Part shown: piece by piece, positions 16,024-25,050 of the stretch
Position numbering within the stretch: the stretch's first letter is position 1
Layout of the letters: each line of letters begins with the position of its first letter
Assembly (NCBI GenBank): GCA_965199175.1
Contig: OZ240684.1
Span: 930,001 to 994,000, forward strand
Reading direction: 5' to 3'
From: G963923945 sp965199175
GTDB lineage: Bacteria > Pseudomonadota > Alphaproteobacteria > G963923945
DNA: 64,000 bases
Notes under the pieces: generated by a model
Told to the model about the DNA's origin: nothing
The model's database searches: none
What the model saw: the letters and a program-made list of their open reading frames with translations, nothing else
Position numbers and translations under genes: made by a program

Positions 16024-16674
16024 ATGATAGGAAAAACACCCAGATTGTTACAACTCTTCAGAGCCAGCCCTATTATCGGTTTAGCTACTCTTAGAGCTAA
16101 AACATTCCGGTATTGGAACTCAGACAAAGCCGGGGAATTATCTTATCGCGATGATGTCACCTTTGATCCTGATGGCCCCGGTAGCCTTGAGAATCTCGCC
16201 TGGCATCCTCAACACTACTCAACTGCTGAGCGCATCGGAAAAGAAGCCATCCATGTGACACAAACAGTTTACAGAGGACAAAAAGTTGGCAAAGAAAAAG
16301 CCAACGCCTTTTTGCATGCCTATCTCAGCTATCGTCTTACTGAAGAATTGGGACCCAAAACAGCCAAACGTTTCACCGATGCCAATGAAGTTAAACCACC
16401 ACGGTTGTATGAGAATGTCGTTACACCTTGGAAAAAAGCTTTGGAAGATAAAAGAGTAACATACGAAAAAACATTGAAACCTTCCTGGAATGCGTTGAAA
16501 AAACTCCCTTTCTCCTATGATAATCCCAAAAAAGAAATGAGATCAGACCTTTGGAATAACGGCTTTGGACGCCGTCTTTATGCTGAGGGACTGGCCAAAA
16601 ATGCTCAGGAAGCCATACGAATAATCAAACAAGCGATTGAAAATGGTCATTTAAGTGTGATCGACAATCTCTAG
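16024..16674 (+). CDS. Cassette 3 gene A: intact DUF6973-like protein
   Basis: 216 residues and one of two intact copies. After a mildly hydrophobic N-terminus (SPIIGLATL) come YRDDVTFDPDGPGSLENLAW (41-60), NAFLHAYLSYRLTEELG (94-110), RFTDANE (116-122) and DLWNNGFGRRLYAEG (175-189), ending in a basic helix (IKQAIENGHLSVI). From memory this pattern resembles DUF6973 (NAFrHAyWNaL, aDAHE, mDLhNN.vGr), a domain found at the C-termini of some secreted proteins. The canonical His of DAHE is Asn here. The loop 123-173 differs completely from the other copies. Ribosome site AAGGAG at 16009-16014. An effector role is inference; no activity is known to me. Confidence 0.65.
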   Translation: MIGKTPRLLQLFRASPIIGLATLRAKTFRYWNSDKAGELSYRDDVTFDPDGPGSLENLAWHPQHYSTAERIGKEAIHVTQTVYRGQKVGKEKANAFLHAYLSYRLTEELGPKTAKRFTDANEVKPPRLYENVVTPWKKALEDKRVTYEKTLKPSWNALKKLPFSYDNPKKEMRSDLWNNGFGRRLYAEGLAKNAQEAIRIIKQAIENGHLSVIDNL

Positions 16675-16786
16675 CCTGAGATATCTCTTGCTACCGGAAC
16701 ACTACGCCAGCAATGAGGATCATCTCTCATGGCGACAGCAGAAACAGGCTTATATATGATGGTGGGAATAAGAGGAATCTATTGCG

Positions 16787-17968
16787 ATGACAATAATCCC
16801 GAAAACCCATCCTGATGATCCGGCAGACGCAATCACTTCTCTGTGGCTTTCTATCCTCTATATCCTGACGGTAACAGCGTTTAGCTGGTACATAATTTTG
16901 GTTGTTTGGTTATTTATATCATCTCCAGACTGGCAAGACCCTGATCCGACACTGATCACAGATATCATTCCTTATGATGTGAGCGACATCCTTGACAGGA
17001 GCTCAGGAAGCATTGGGATATTTTCCCATTTGATGCTCTGTGTCATTTTGCCGCTGCAACTACCCGGCTGGTGGGCGATCTGGAAAACATCCCGCACACT
17101 GCAATCCCTGCCGGGGAAAACAAAGCACCTTTCTCTGGTGGTATTACAAAGAGTCGCCTGGGCAGCGGCAGTCGCGTATCTCTGGCTCATCATAGGTATT
17201 GGGGTTGCTGTATGTGGTTTTGAAATCTATCTGGCTATTCTCAACCCACAATTCACATGGATAAAACCTGAAAATGCCGGGATCACTGATACCTTTTGGA
17301 TGATTGGTGAAACTTTGCGGCTACTAACTATGATCGTACTCATTCAACTCCCTGGATGGTGGGGCCTGTGGTTTCTCAACCGGCCAACATCACCCCTACC
17401 CATACCCAATGATCTCCGATGGCAACGTTGGCGCAAAGGGGCAACCCTCTATCTTTGGGGAAGTACCGCAATCACCATGATAATCATAACAATCCGTGTT
17501 GGTTTTTTTCTGTATGATGAATTTTTAGCCCCCGGTCATGTGTTCAAAATATTTGACATGGACCTTGTAGAGTTCTTTTTCCTTGTATTTTTTGTTCTGC
17601 TCGTTGTTTCTGGAGCGATTTTGTATGTCATGTCTGTTATACTCCTTGTTCAATCACCCGGCTGGTTGGTGATGGCATGGTTGGAGAAATGGCGGCGGCA
17701 GGCAGCCGGAATTCCAAAACCCCACATCAGGCCACTCCGTCTGCTCCAGGGTGTAGCCATCGGTTATCTCACCATGGTCATTACCGCACGAATAACCTGG
17801 TGGTTTCGTCTGGAATATGTGGATAACCATGATTTTGAGGATGCCTTCACCCCCGACCTCACCCCGGTATTGGATGCCTTGCTGTGGGCTCAGATCCCCG
17901 GCTGGATTGCCTTATGCCTCTGGCTCGCATGGTGGCTGAACCAGTCCAGAAAACAGCTCGTATCATAA
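16787..17968 (+). CDS. Cassette 3 gene B: QxPGW repeat membrane protein
   Basis: 393 residues, the longest copy, with LQLPGWWA, IQLPGWWG, VQSPGWLV and AQIPGWIA marking the four helix pairs. The N-terminal 60 residues, from THPDDPADAITSLWLS to ITDIIPYDVSDIL, are identical to cassette 6 gene B, while the middle is unique (a Phe-rich helix near residues 260-285). AGAGGAATCT precedes the ATG. The last 100 residues are nearly the same in all of copies 2-6. Confidence 0.72.
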   Translation: MTIIPKTHPDDPADAITSLWLSILYILTVTAFSWYIILVVWLFISSPDWQDPDPTLITDIIPYDVSDILDRSSGSIGIFSHLMLCVILPLQLPGWWAIWKTSRTLQSLPGKTKHLSLVVLQRVAWAAAVAYLWLIIGIGVAVCGFEIYLAILNPQFTWIKPENAGITDTFWMIGETLRLLTMIVLIQLPGWWGLWFLNRPTSPLPIPNDLRWQRWRKGATLYLWGSTAITMIIITIRVGFFLYDEFLAPGHVFKIFDMDLVEFFFLVFFVLLVVSGAILYVMSVILLVQSPGWLVMAWLEKWRRQAAGIPKPHIRPLRLLQGVAIGYLTMVITARITWWFRLEYVDNHDFEDAFTPDLTPVLDALLWAQIPGWIALCLWLAWWLNQSRKQLVS

Positions 17969-18018
17969 CCCTACCTCAAATCACATGACTACACCCGCAA
18001 CCCGGGGTTAGCGGGCCG

Positions 18019-18371
18019 CATGGGACGCCAAAAAGGTCGCAGAGGAAATTTACGGTGAAGACAACATAAGTCACGGGGCAGCCAACGCCTTTTTGCATGC
18101 CTATCTCAGCTATCGTCTTACTGAAGAATTGGGACCCAAAACAGCCAAACGTTTCACCGATGCCAATGAAGTTAAACCAGCTGGTAATTACAGAAGAGGC
18201 CAAATAAGCGGTGGTGAACCCAACCCGGAGAGAGAAAGAAAATCAGATCTTTGGAATAACGGCTTTGGACGGCGTCTTTATGCTGAGGGACCGGCCAAAA
18301 ATGCTCAGGAAGCCATACGAATAATCAAACAAGCGATTGAAAATGGTCATTTAAGCGTGATCAGTGATTGA
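18019..18371 (+). pseudogene. Cassette 4 gene A: 5'-truncated DUF6973-like fragment
   Basis: Sequence equivalent to the last 115 codons of gene A is joined directly to the hairpin of the preceding cassette at GCCGCATGGGACGCC. Conserved parts NAFLHAYLSYRLTEELG, AKRFTDANEVKP and SDLWNNGFGRRLY remain. No ATG or GTG opens the frame upstream; only a TTG at 18093 without a ribosome site could start it, so expression is doubtful. The scaffold remnant is also absent from this unit. Confidence 0.7.
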
Positions 18372-18488
18372 TAGTTTTAAGGTATCTGTATGCTGCCAGA
18401 ACACTGCGCTAACAATAAGGATTGTCTCTCATAGCGACAGCAGTGACAGGCCTGTATATGATGGTAGGAATAAGAGGAATTTATTGTG

Positions 18489-19643
18489 ATGACAATAATC
18501 CCGAAAACCCATCCTGATGATCCGGCAGACGCAATCACTTCTCTGTGGCTTTCTATCCTCTACGTTCTGGCGGTAACAGTAATTGGCGGAACTATTTTCA
18601 GGATGTATTTATTGGGCTTGATAGAGCCAGACATATACGATCCCACTCCAATCACAGATATCATCTCTTATGACATAGCTGGTATCCTTGACGAGAGCAT
18701 CAATGTCTTTGTCATATTTTCCTTTTTGATGCTCTGTTTCATTCTGTTCCCGCAGTTGCCCGGCTGGTGGGCGATCTGGAAGACATCCCGCACACTGCAA
18801 TCCCTGCCGGGGAAAACAAAGCACCTTTCTCTGTTGATATTACAAGGAATAGCCTGGATAGTTGCAGTCGCGTATCTCTGGTTCCCCATAGGAGTCGGGG
18901 GCGCTGTATGTGGTTTTGAAGTCTATCTGGCCATGCTGAACCCACAATTCACATGGATAAAACCAGAAAATACCGGGGTCGGTGACCTCCTCTGGAACAT
19001 GGGCCAAGCCTTATGGCTGCTGGCCGCTGTCACTTGTATCCAACTCCCGGTCTGGTGGGGCTTGTGGTCTCTCAACCGACCAGCATCACCCATACCCAAT
19101 GATCCCCAATGGCAACGCTGGCACGAAAGAGCAGTGAGATATCTCAAAGCAAGCACCGTAATCACAGTAATTGCTGCGGCTCTTATATTCAGTTATCGGG
19201 GGCTGAAACGCTATCAAGAGTTTATAGCATCCGGAGGTGAATTGGATATCTCTTTCGGGCTGTTTGTTTTGTTTGTCCGTACAATCATTGCCATGATCTA
19301 TGTATTGCCCATTCTGTTCCTTGTTCAACTCCCTGGCTGGTTAGTGATGGCACGGTTGGAGAAATGGCGGCGGCAGGCAGCCGGAATTCCAAAACCCCAC
19401 ATCAAGCCACTCCGTCTGCTCCAGGGGATAGCCATTGGTTATCTGGCCATGGTCATTACCGCACGGATAACCTGGTGGGTTCGTCTGGAATATGTGGATA
19501 ACCATGATTTTGAGGATGCCTTCACCCCTCACCTGACCCCGGTATTGGATGCCTTGCTGTGGGCTCAGATCCCCGGCTGGATTGCCTTATGCCTCTGGCT
19601 CGCATGGTGGCTGAACCAGGCCAGAAAACAGTTCGTATCATAA
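18489..19643 (+). CDS. Cassette 4 gene B: QxPGW repeat membrane protein
   Basis: 384 residues and eight predicted helices, with PQLPGWWA, IQLPVWWG, VQLPGWLV and AQIPGWIA. The N-terminal 27 residues match copies 3 and 6, the remainder is almost identical to copy 2, including the unusual Val in QLPVWW. This is a clear mosaic. Only residues about 28-55, the first extracytoplasmic loop (LIEPDIYDPTPI), are distinctive. Confidence 0.72.
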   Translation: MTIIPKTHPDDPADAITSLWLSILYVLAVTVIGGTIFRMYLLGLIEPDIYDPTPITDIISYDIAGILDESINVFVIFSFLMLCFILFPQLPGWWAIWKTSRTLQSLPGKTKHLSLLILQGIAWIVAVAYLWFPIGVGGAVCGFEVYLAMLNPQFTWIKPENTGVGDLLWNMGQALWLLAAVTCIQLPVWWGLWSLNRPASPIPNDPQWQRWHERAVRYLKASTVITVIAAALIFSYRGLKRYQEFIASGGELDISFGLFVLFVRTIIAMIYVLPILFLVQLPGWLVMARLEKWRRQAAGIPKPHIKPLRLLQGIAIGYLAMVITARITWWVRLEYVDNHDFEDAFTPHLTPVLDALLWAQIPGWIALCLWLAWWLNQARKQFVS

Positions 19644-19693
19644 CCATATTCTCAAATCATATGACCAGCTCCGCAACCCAGGGTTAGCGGGCC

Positions 19694-20050
19694 GCATGGG
19701 ATGCCAAAAAGGTCGCAGAGGAAATTTACGGTGAAGACAACATAAGTCGCGGGGCAGGCAACGCCTTCTTGCATGTCTATCTCAGCTATCGTCTCACCGA
19801 AGAATTGGGACCCAAAATCGCCCGACGCTTCACCGATGCCAATGAAGTCAAGCCAGTCGGCAATTACAGAAGAGGCCAAATAAGCGGCGGTGAACCCAAC
19901 CCGGAGAGAGAAAGAAAATCAGATCTTTGGAATAATGGCTTTGGACGCCGTCTTTATGCTGAGGGATTGGCCAAAAATGCTCAGGAAGCCATAAAAATGA
20001 TCAAACAAGCGATTAAGAACGGCAACTTAAGCGTGATCAGTCAACCTTAA
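19694..20050 (+). pseudogene. Cassette 5 gene A: 5'-truncated DUF6973-like fragment
   Basis: Same truncation point as cassette 4 (GCCGCATGGGATGCC directly after the hairpin). It encodes AEEIYGEDNISRGAGNAFLH onward to NGNLSVISQP. The only possible start is the TTG at 19769. Probably silent. Confidence 0.7.
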
Positions 20051-20158
20051 TCTTTCTGTGTCCCCACGCTATCAGAACGCTGTACCAGCAATAAGATCAT
20101 TATTACTATGAGTACCCAGTGACAGCGTTGCATCCAGAAACAAGGATATAAGAGGCGC

Positions 20159-21319
20159 ATGGCAATGACGACCAATCTGCACACTGATGCTGACGATACC
20201 CCAGATGCGGTCACTTCCTTATGGCTCTCTGTCTTTTATATCCTGTCTGTAACAATAGTTGGCGGAATCATTGCTGTGGGTTTTTTGTTATTATTGACAA
20301 CCCCAGATACAGATAGTCACATTCTGATTACAGATATCATCCCCTATAATGGGGTCGATATCCTTGACGAGAGCATCAATGTCTTTGTTATATTTTCTTT
20401 TTTGATGCTCTTTGTCATTTTGTTCCCGCAGTTGCCCGGCTGGTGGGCGATCTGTAATACCTCCCGCACACTGCAATCGCTGCCGGGGAAAACAAAACCT
20501 CCCTCCCTGTTGGTACTAACAAGAATCGCCTGGATAGTTGCAGTTGGATATCTCTGGGCAATCATAGGAGTCGGAATTGCCGCATGTGGCTTTGAAGTCT
20601 ATCTGGCCATTCTCAACCCACAATTCACATGGATAAAATCCGAAAATGCCGGGATCGGTGATCTCCTCTGGAACATGGGCCAAGCCCTATGGCTGCTGGC
20701 TGCTGTCACTTGTATTCAATTCCCCGGCTGGCGGGGACTGTGGTGTCTCAACCGACCAGCATCACCCATACCTAATGATCCCCAATGGCAACGCTGGCAC
20801 AAAGGGGCAGTCATTTATCTCAAATGGGGTACCGTAATAACTGTAGTTGTTGCAGCCTGTATATTCGGTTATCAGGGATTGAAACACTATCAGGAGTTTA
20901 TAGCATCCGGAGGTGAATTGGATATCTCTTGGGGGGTATTTTTGATTTTTTATCATACAATTATTACCATTATTTATATATTGCCCATTGTGCTCCTTGT
21001 TCAATCACCTGGCTGGCTGGTCATGGCATGGCTGGAGAAATGGCGGCGGCAGGCAGCCGGAATTAAAAAACCCCGCATCAGGCCACTCCGCCTGCTCCAG
21101 GGGATAGCCATTGGTTATCTGGCCATGATCATTACCGCACGGATAACCTGGTGGTTTCGTCTGGAATATGTGGATAACCATGATTTTGAGGATGCCTTCA
21201 CCCCTCACCTTACCCCGGTATTGGATGCCTTGCTGTGGGTTCATATCCCCGGCTGGATTGCCTTATTCCTCTGGCTCGCATGGTGGCTGAACCAGTCCAG
21301 AAAACAGCTCGTATCATAA
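20159..21319 (+). CDS. Cassette 5 gene B: QxPGW repeat membrane protein
   Basis: 386 residues with PQLPGWWA, IQFPGWRG, VQSPGWLV and HIPGWIA. Its N-terminus (MAMTTNLHTDADDTPDAV) differs from the others, as does the 20-bp leader; AAGAGG precedes the ATG. The third helix pair is also diverged. The extracytoplasmic loop after helix 1 is variable, as in the other copies. Confidence 0.72.
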   Translation: MAMTTNLHTDADDTPDAVTSLWLSVFYILSVTIVGGIIAVGFLLLLTTPDTDSHILITDIIPYNGVDILDESINVFVIFSFLMLFVILFPQLPGWWAICNTSRTLQSLPGKTKPPSLLVLTRIAWIVAVGYLWAIIGVGIAACGFEVYLAILNPQFTWIKSENAGIGDLLWNMGQALWLLAAVTCIQFPGWRGLWCLNRPASPIPNDPQWQRWHKGAVIYLKWGTVITVVVAACIFGYQGLKHYQEFIASGGELDISWGVFLIFYHTIITIIYILPIVLLVQSPGWLVMAWLEKWRRQAAGIKKPRIRPLRLLQGIAIGYLAMIITARITWWFRLEYVDNHDFEDAFTPHLTPVLDALLWVHIPGWIALFLWLAWWLNQSRKQLVS

Positions 21320-21485
21320 CCCTATCTCAAGTCACATGACTACACCCGCAACCCAGGGTTAGCGGGCCGCTCAATATCATCAAATAAGAACCGTCATTAA
21401 AGAGCACCCTCTCACCGCCTCCAGACAGGACAGAGTGAGAAGCATCAATAACTGATGCTCTGTCCAACCAATCTCTAAAACCAAT

Positions 21486-21563
21486 TTTGACCAAAGCCAT
21501 CCCAACCACAGGGCGACAGTGGTCAAAATCCGGGAAGGCTATCAACGTCTCTATAAGGAGGAA
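21486..21563 (+). pseudogene. Duplicated scaffold 3' end before cassette 6
   Basis: Encodes DQSHPNHRATVVKIREGYQR plus LYKE; the usual TAG stop has become GAG. The following GGAGGAAAT now serves as the ribosome site for gene A at 21569. Confidence 0.85.
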
Positions 21564-21568
21564 ATATC

Positions 21569-22231
21569 ATGGGCGGAATTTACCCTAATTATGGGCCTCC
21601 GGTAATCAGTCAATCCCCGCAATCACCAGAGAAAAAGCGACCCGGTAAAGGCGGGGAAATGTCCCTGTCGGAAAAACTTCTCTATTCCCTCCCTACCCCT
21701 GAAGGTACAGTTAATGTAGAAATGAATAAGCTTAGAGAATTCCTGCATCGGAAATTGGACCAAGCCGGACAACTCTCTTACCGCTACCGCGATGATGTCA
21801 CTTTTGACCCGGAGGGTCCCGGTAGTTTGGTCAATCTCCTCTGGCATCCCGAATACTCCTTAACTGCCTGGCGCATCAAGGAAGAAGCCGAGAATGTAAC
21901 GCAAGAACTTTATGCAGGAAAAAATATCAGAAAAGGAGAAGCCAACGCCGTTCTGCATGCTTATCTCAGCTATCGTCTCACCGAAGAATTGGGACCCAAA
22001 ATCGCCCGACGTTTCACCGATGCCAATGAAGTCAAACCAGTTGGTAATTATTATAGGGGCCAACTCAGCGGTGGCGAACCCAACCCGGAGAGAGAAAGAA
22101 AATCAGACCTTTGGAATAACGGCTTTGGGCGCCGTCTTTATGCTGAGGGACTGGCCAAAAATGCTCAGGAAGCCATAAAAATGATCAAAGAAGCGATTGA
22201 AAATGGTCATTTAAGCGTGATCAATGATTGA
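21569..22231 (+). CDS. Cassette 6 gene A: intact DUF6973-like protein
   Basis: 220 residues. The N-terminal 60 residues (MGGIYPNYGPPVISQSPQ, Pro- and Lys-rich) differ from cassette 3 and resemble the start of broken cassette 1. The shared core follows: YRDDVTFDPEGPGSLVNLLW, NAVLHAYLSYRLTEELG, ARRFTDANEVKP and SDLWNNGFGRRLYAEG. No signal peptide or membrane helix is evident. The MGG start with a flexible leader is also seen in virion proteins of this phage (8846, 27583), which raises the possibility that gene A products are virion-associated. GGAGG at 21557 is an excellent ribosome site. An effector function remains inference. Confidence 0.65.
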   Translation: MGGIYPNYGPPVISQSPQSPEKKRPGKGGEMSLSEKLLYSLPTPEGTVNVEMNKLREFLHRKLDQAGQLSYRYRDDVTFDPEGPGSLVNLLWHPEYSLTAWRIKEEAENVTQELYAGKNIRKGEANAVLHAYLSYRLTEELGPKIARRFTDANEVKPVGNYYRGQLSGGEPNPERERKSDLWNNGFGRRLYAEGLAKNAQEAIKMIKEAIENGHLSVIND

Positions 22232-22349
22232 TAGTTTTGAGATATCTGCATGCTGCCAGAACACTGCGCCAACAATGAGGATTGTCTCTCATGGCAACAG
22301 CAATGACAGGCCTGCATATGATGGATAAGAACAAGAGGAATCTATTGCG

Positions 22350-23513
22350 ATGACAATAATCCCGAAAACCCATCCTGATGATCCGGCAGACGCAATCACT
22401 TCTCTATGGCTTTCTATCCTCTATATCCTGACGGTAACAGCATTTAGCTGGTACATAATTTTGGTTGTTTGGTTATTTATATCATCTCCAGACTGGCAAG
22501 ACCCTGATCCGACACTGATCACAGATATCATTCCTTATGATGTGAGCGACATCCTTAACGAGAGCCTGGAAAACCTGAGTATATTTGCCCTTTTTATATT
22601 CGTTGCCACCTTACCATTGCAGTTACCCGGCTGGTGGGCGATCTGGAAGACATTCCGCACACTGCAATCCCTGCCGGGGAAAACAAAGTGCCCTTCTCTG
22701 GTAGTATTACAAAGAGTTGCCTGGGCGGTAGCAGTTGCGTATCTCTGGTTTACCATAGGAGTCGGGGTTGCTGTATGTGGTTTTGACATTCATCTGGCCA
22801 TTCTCAATCCGCAATTCACATGGATGAAATCAGAGGATATGAAAATCAGTGATGCTTTCCCAATCATTGGGCGAGCCTTATGGCTGCTGGCCACTATCGC
22901 ATTCATCCAACTCCCTGGATGGTTAGGACTGTGGTTTCTCAACCGACCAGCGTCACCCATACCCAATGATCCGCGATGGCAACGCTGGCGCAAAGGGGCA
23001 ATCCTCTATCTCTGGGGAAGCACAATCCTCTGTGTCGTTGTTATAGCTGTCTATTGGGGACTGGAGCGTTATCAATATTTGATAGAGTCTGGACGTAACC
23101 TATATAACTCTCTCGGGCTGTTGGTTTTTCTCGTTACTACATTGATCACTACAATAACGCATACGATCTATGTACTTCCGGTTCTGTTCCTTGTTCAATC
23201 ACCCGGCTGGTTGGTCATGGCATGGTTGGAGAAATGGCGGCGGCAGGCAGCCGGAATTCCAAAACCCCGCATTAAGCCACTCCTTCTGCTCCAGGGGATA
23301 GCCATCGGCTATCTGGCCATGATCATTGCCGTATTGATAACCTGGTGGCTCCGTCTGGAATATGTGGATAATCATGATTTTGAGGATGCCTTCACCCCTT
23401 ACCTGACCCCGGTATTGGATGCCTTGCTGTGGGCTCAGATTCCCGGCTGGATTGCCTTATGCCTCTGGCTCGCATTGTGGCTGAACCAGGCCAGAAAACA
23501 GTCAGCAGCATAA
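22350..23513 (+). CDS. Cassette 6 gene B: QxPGW repeat membrane protein
   Basis: 387 residues with LQLPGWWA, IQLPGWLG, VQSPGWLV and AQIPGWIA. The first 60 residues equal those of copy 3; the rest is a distinct variant, with a Thr-rich sixth helix (VTTLITTITHTIYVLPVLF). It ends KQSAA rather than KQLVS. It is the last cassette before the capsid gene and is followed by both conserved hairpins. Confidence 0.72.
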   Translation: MTIIPKTHPDDPADAITSLWLSILYILTVTAFSWYIILVVWLFISSPDWQDPDPTLITDIIPYDVSDILNESLENLSIFALFIFVATLPLQLPGWWAIWKTFRTLQSLPGKTKCPSLVVLQRVAWAVAVAYLWFTIGVGVAVCGFDIHLAILNPQFTWMKSEDMKISDAFPIIGRALWLLATIAFIQLPGWLGLWFLNRPASPIPNDPRWQRWRKGAILYLWGSTILCVVVIAVYWGLERYQYLIESGRNLYNSLGLLVFLVTTLITTITHTIYVLPVLFLVQSPGWLVMAWLEKWRRQAAGIPKPRIKPLLLLQGIAIGYLAMIIAVLITWWLRLEYVDNHDFEDAFTPYLTPVLDALLWAQIPGWIALCLWLALWLNQARKQSAA

Positions 23514-23934
23514 CCCTATCTCAAGTCATGTGACCAGCCCCGCAACCCAGGGTTAGCGGGCCGCTCAATGTCATCAAATTAAGAACAATCTCTCACCGCC
23601 TCTAAACAGGGCAGAGTGAGAAGCATCAATGACCAGCACTCTGCCCAACCAATCTCTCCAATCGCAGAATCACTGTGACCAGAACAAGGGAAGGATGAGA
23701 ACGGATGCCCCCTGAATGATTGTGTTGAGTTATCAGAAACACCAGCAGATTTCAGCGCATCATAAGTTTTTAGGAGCATTATAACCATAACGCCACGCTC
23801 CATATTTAAAAAAATGCAACCGGCTTATCCTGGCCAGACCCGGTGATTGTACGGCCATCTTGGGGCCTATCCTAGCCAGACCCCCTCGTAAAGGCTTCAC
23901 CCTATCACTCAATAACGAAACGAGGACTCTAGCT
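23514..23934 (+). other. Leader between the cassette array and the capsid gene
   Basis: Holds the two cassette hairpins (23539-23560, 23609-23646), then about 280 bp with no gene. A short direct repeat (TATCCTGGCCAGACCC near 23827 and TATCCTAGCCAGACCC near 23868) lies before the capsid ribosome site GAGGA (23922). Confidence 0.5.
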
Positions 23935-24771
23935 ATGTCTATCAATATCCCTACCTGGTTTCAGGAGGAATTTCAGTCTGATGTCCATCTTGCCTATCAG
24001 CGCAAGGGGGCCAAGCTTCGCAATACCGTACGGGTCAAAAACGGTGTTAAAGCCGAGAAAACCCATTTCAACACCGCCGGAATTGTCGGCGTTGGGGATA
24101 AGGCACGTGGCGGCGATGTCCCGGTGATGACCGGCCAGCGCGGGCGTGTTCCCTGTAGCCTTAAATCGAGCTTTGGCGGCGATTATATCGAGGATCTGGA
24201 TGAAATTATGGCCAGCGTTGATGAAAAACGGGTCATTGCGGATTCGTTTGCCTGGGCGCATGGGCGGCACACCGATAGTCTGATTATTGATCAGCTTACC
24301 GGAGTTGGTGTTACCGAAGAAATAGCCGTTAACGCCAAAGGGTTGACCCAGGGAAAAATCCAGCAAGCCATTGAGACTCTCAATAAGGCCGATGTCCCTG
24401 ATGACGGAATGCGCACAGCTTTGGTCACTGCACACGCCTGGGAAGAGCTTCTGCAAATCGATGCATTTGCCAAGTCGGATTATGTGAGCGACAAGTCCCT
24501 CCCCTGGCTGAATGGCTGCGAAGCCAAGCGTTGGCGCAACTGCCTGTGGATGATGCATACCGGCTTACCGGTGAGCGGTAACACGGCAACCTGTGTTCTC
24601 TATCATAAGACTGCCGTTGGCCACGCGATTGGCAAGGATCTGACCTCCACCTGGTCCTGGGAAAACCGCAAATCAGCCTGGTTCCTGAACACCCGCATGC
24701 TGCAGGGTGTATGTCTGATTGACCCCAAAGGGGCGATCAAAATCAAAGTCAAAAACGACACCACATTGTAA
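23935..24771 (+). CDS. Major capsid protein
   Basis: 278 residues (MSINIPTWFQEEFQSDVHLA). The pattern of W..EF...V...YQ near the start, KLRNTVRVKNGV, and a conserved C-terminal half with VTAHAWEELLQIDAFAKSDY and GHAIGKDLTSTWSWE matches the HK97-fold phage capsid proteins of podovirus-like prophages (Phage_capsid_2 type). It forms the icosahedral shell. The frame is open from 23860, but ATG 23935 has GAGGA and the typical first residues. The position downstream of scaffold is normal apart from the cassette array between them. Confidence 0.85.
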   Translation: MSINIPTWFQEEFQSDVHLAYQRKGAKLRNTVRVKNGVKAEKTHFNTAGIVGVGDKARGGDVPVMTGQRGRVPCSLKSSFGGDYIEDLDEIMASVDEKRVIADSFAWAHGRHTDSLIIDQLTGVGVTEEIAVNAKGLTQGKIQQAIETLNKADVPDDGMRTALVTAHAWEELLQIDAFAKSDYVSDKSLPWLNGCEAKRWRNCLWMMHTGLPVSGNTATCVLYHKTAVGHAIGKDLTSTWSWENRKSAWFLNTRMLQGVCLIDPKGAIKIKVKNDTTL

Positions 24772-24783
24772 GGAGAAAGCATC

Positions 24784-25050
24784 ATGGCTTTTGATCAATC
24801 CCACCTGGCCGCAATGGTTCATGCCGATGGGCAAACCTGGTGGCAATACAAATCCACCGACCCGGCCAACACCATCACCACAAGCGGCTATTTCAATAAT
24901 GCCGCCGCCATGCTCAAGGTCGGTGATCTTGTTTTCGTCCTTTCCGGGACTGGCAACAACACCGGATCCTTCCATGTGGTGAGGGCCAATGATGGAACGA
25001 CCGTTGATCTGAATAACGGGTTATTCATCCCTGTTGCTAATCGCGGCTAA
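24784..25050 (+). CDS. Small capsid-adjacent structural protein
   Basis: An 88-residue protein with WQYKSTDPANTITTSGYFNNAA as separate fragments (WQYKSTD, SGYFNNAA) and LKVGDLVFV. Small proteins with this YFN.A..ML..GD pattern follow capsid genes in many podovirus-like phages; they are probably head decoration or fibre proteins, though not established to my knowledge. AAGGAG precedes the ATG. Confidence 0.65.
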   Translation: MAFDQSHLAAMVHADGQTWWQYKSTDPANTITTSGYFNNAAAMLKVGDLVFVLSGTGNNTGSFHVVRANDGTTVDLNNGLFIPVANRG

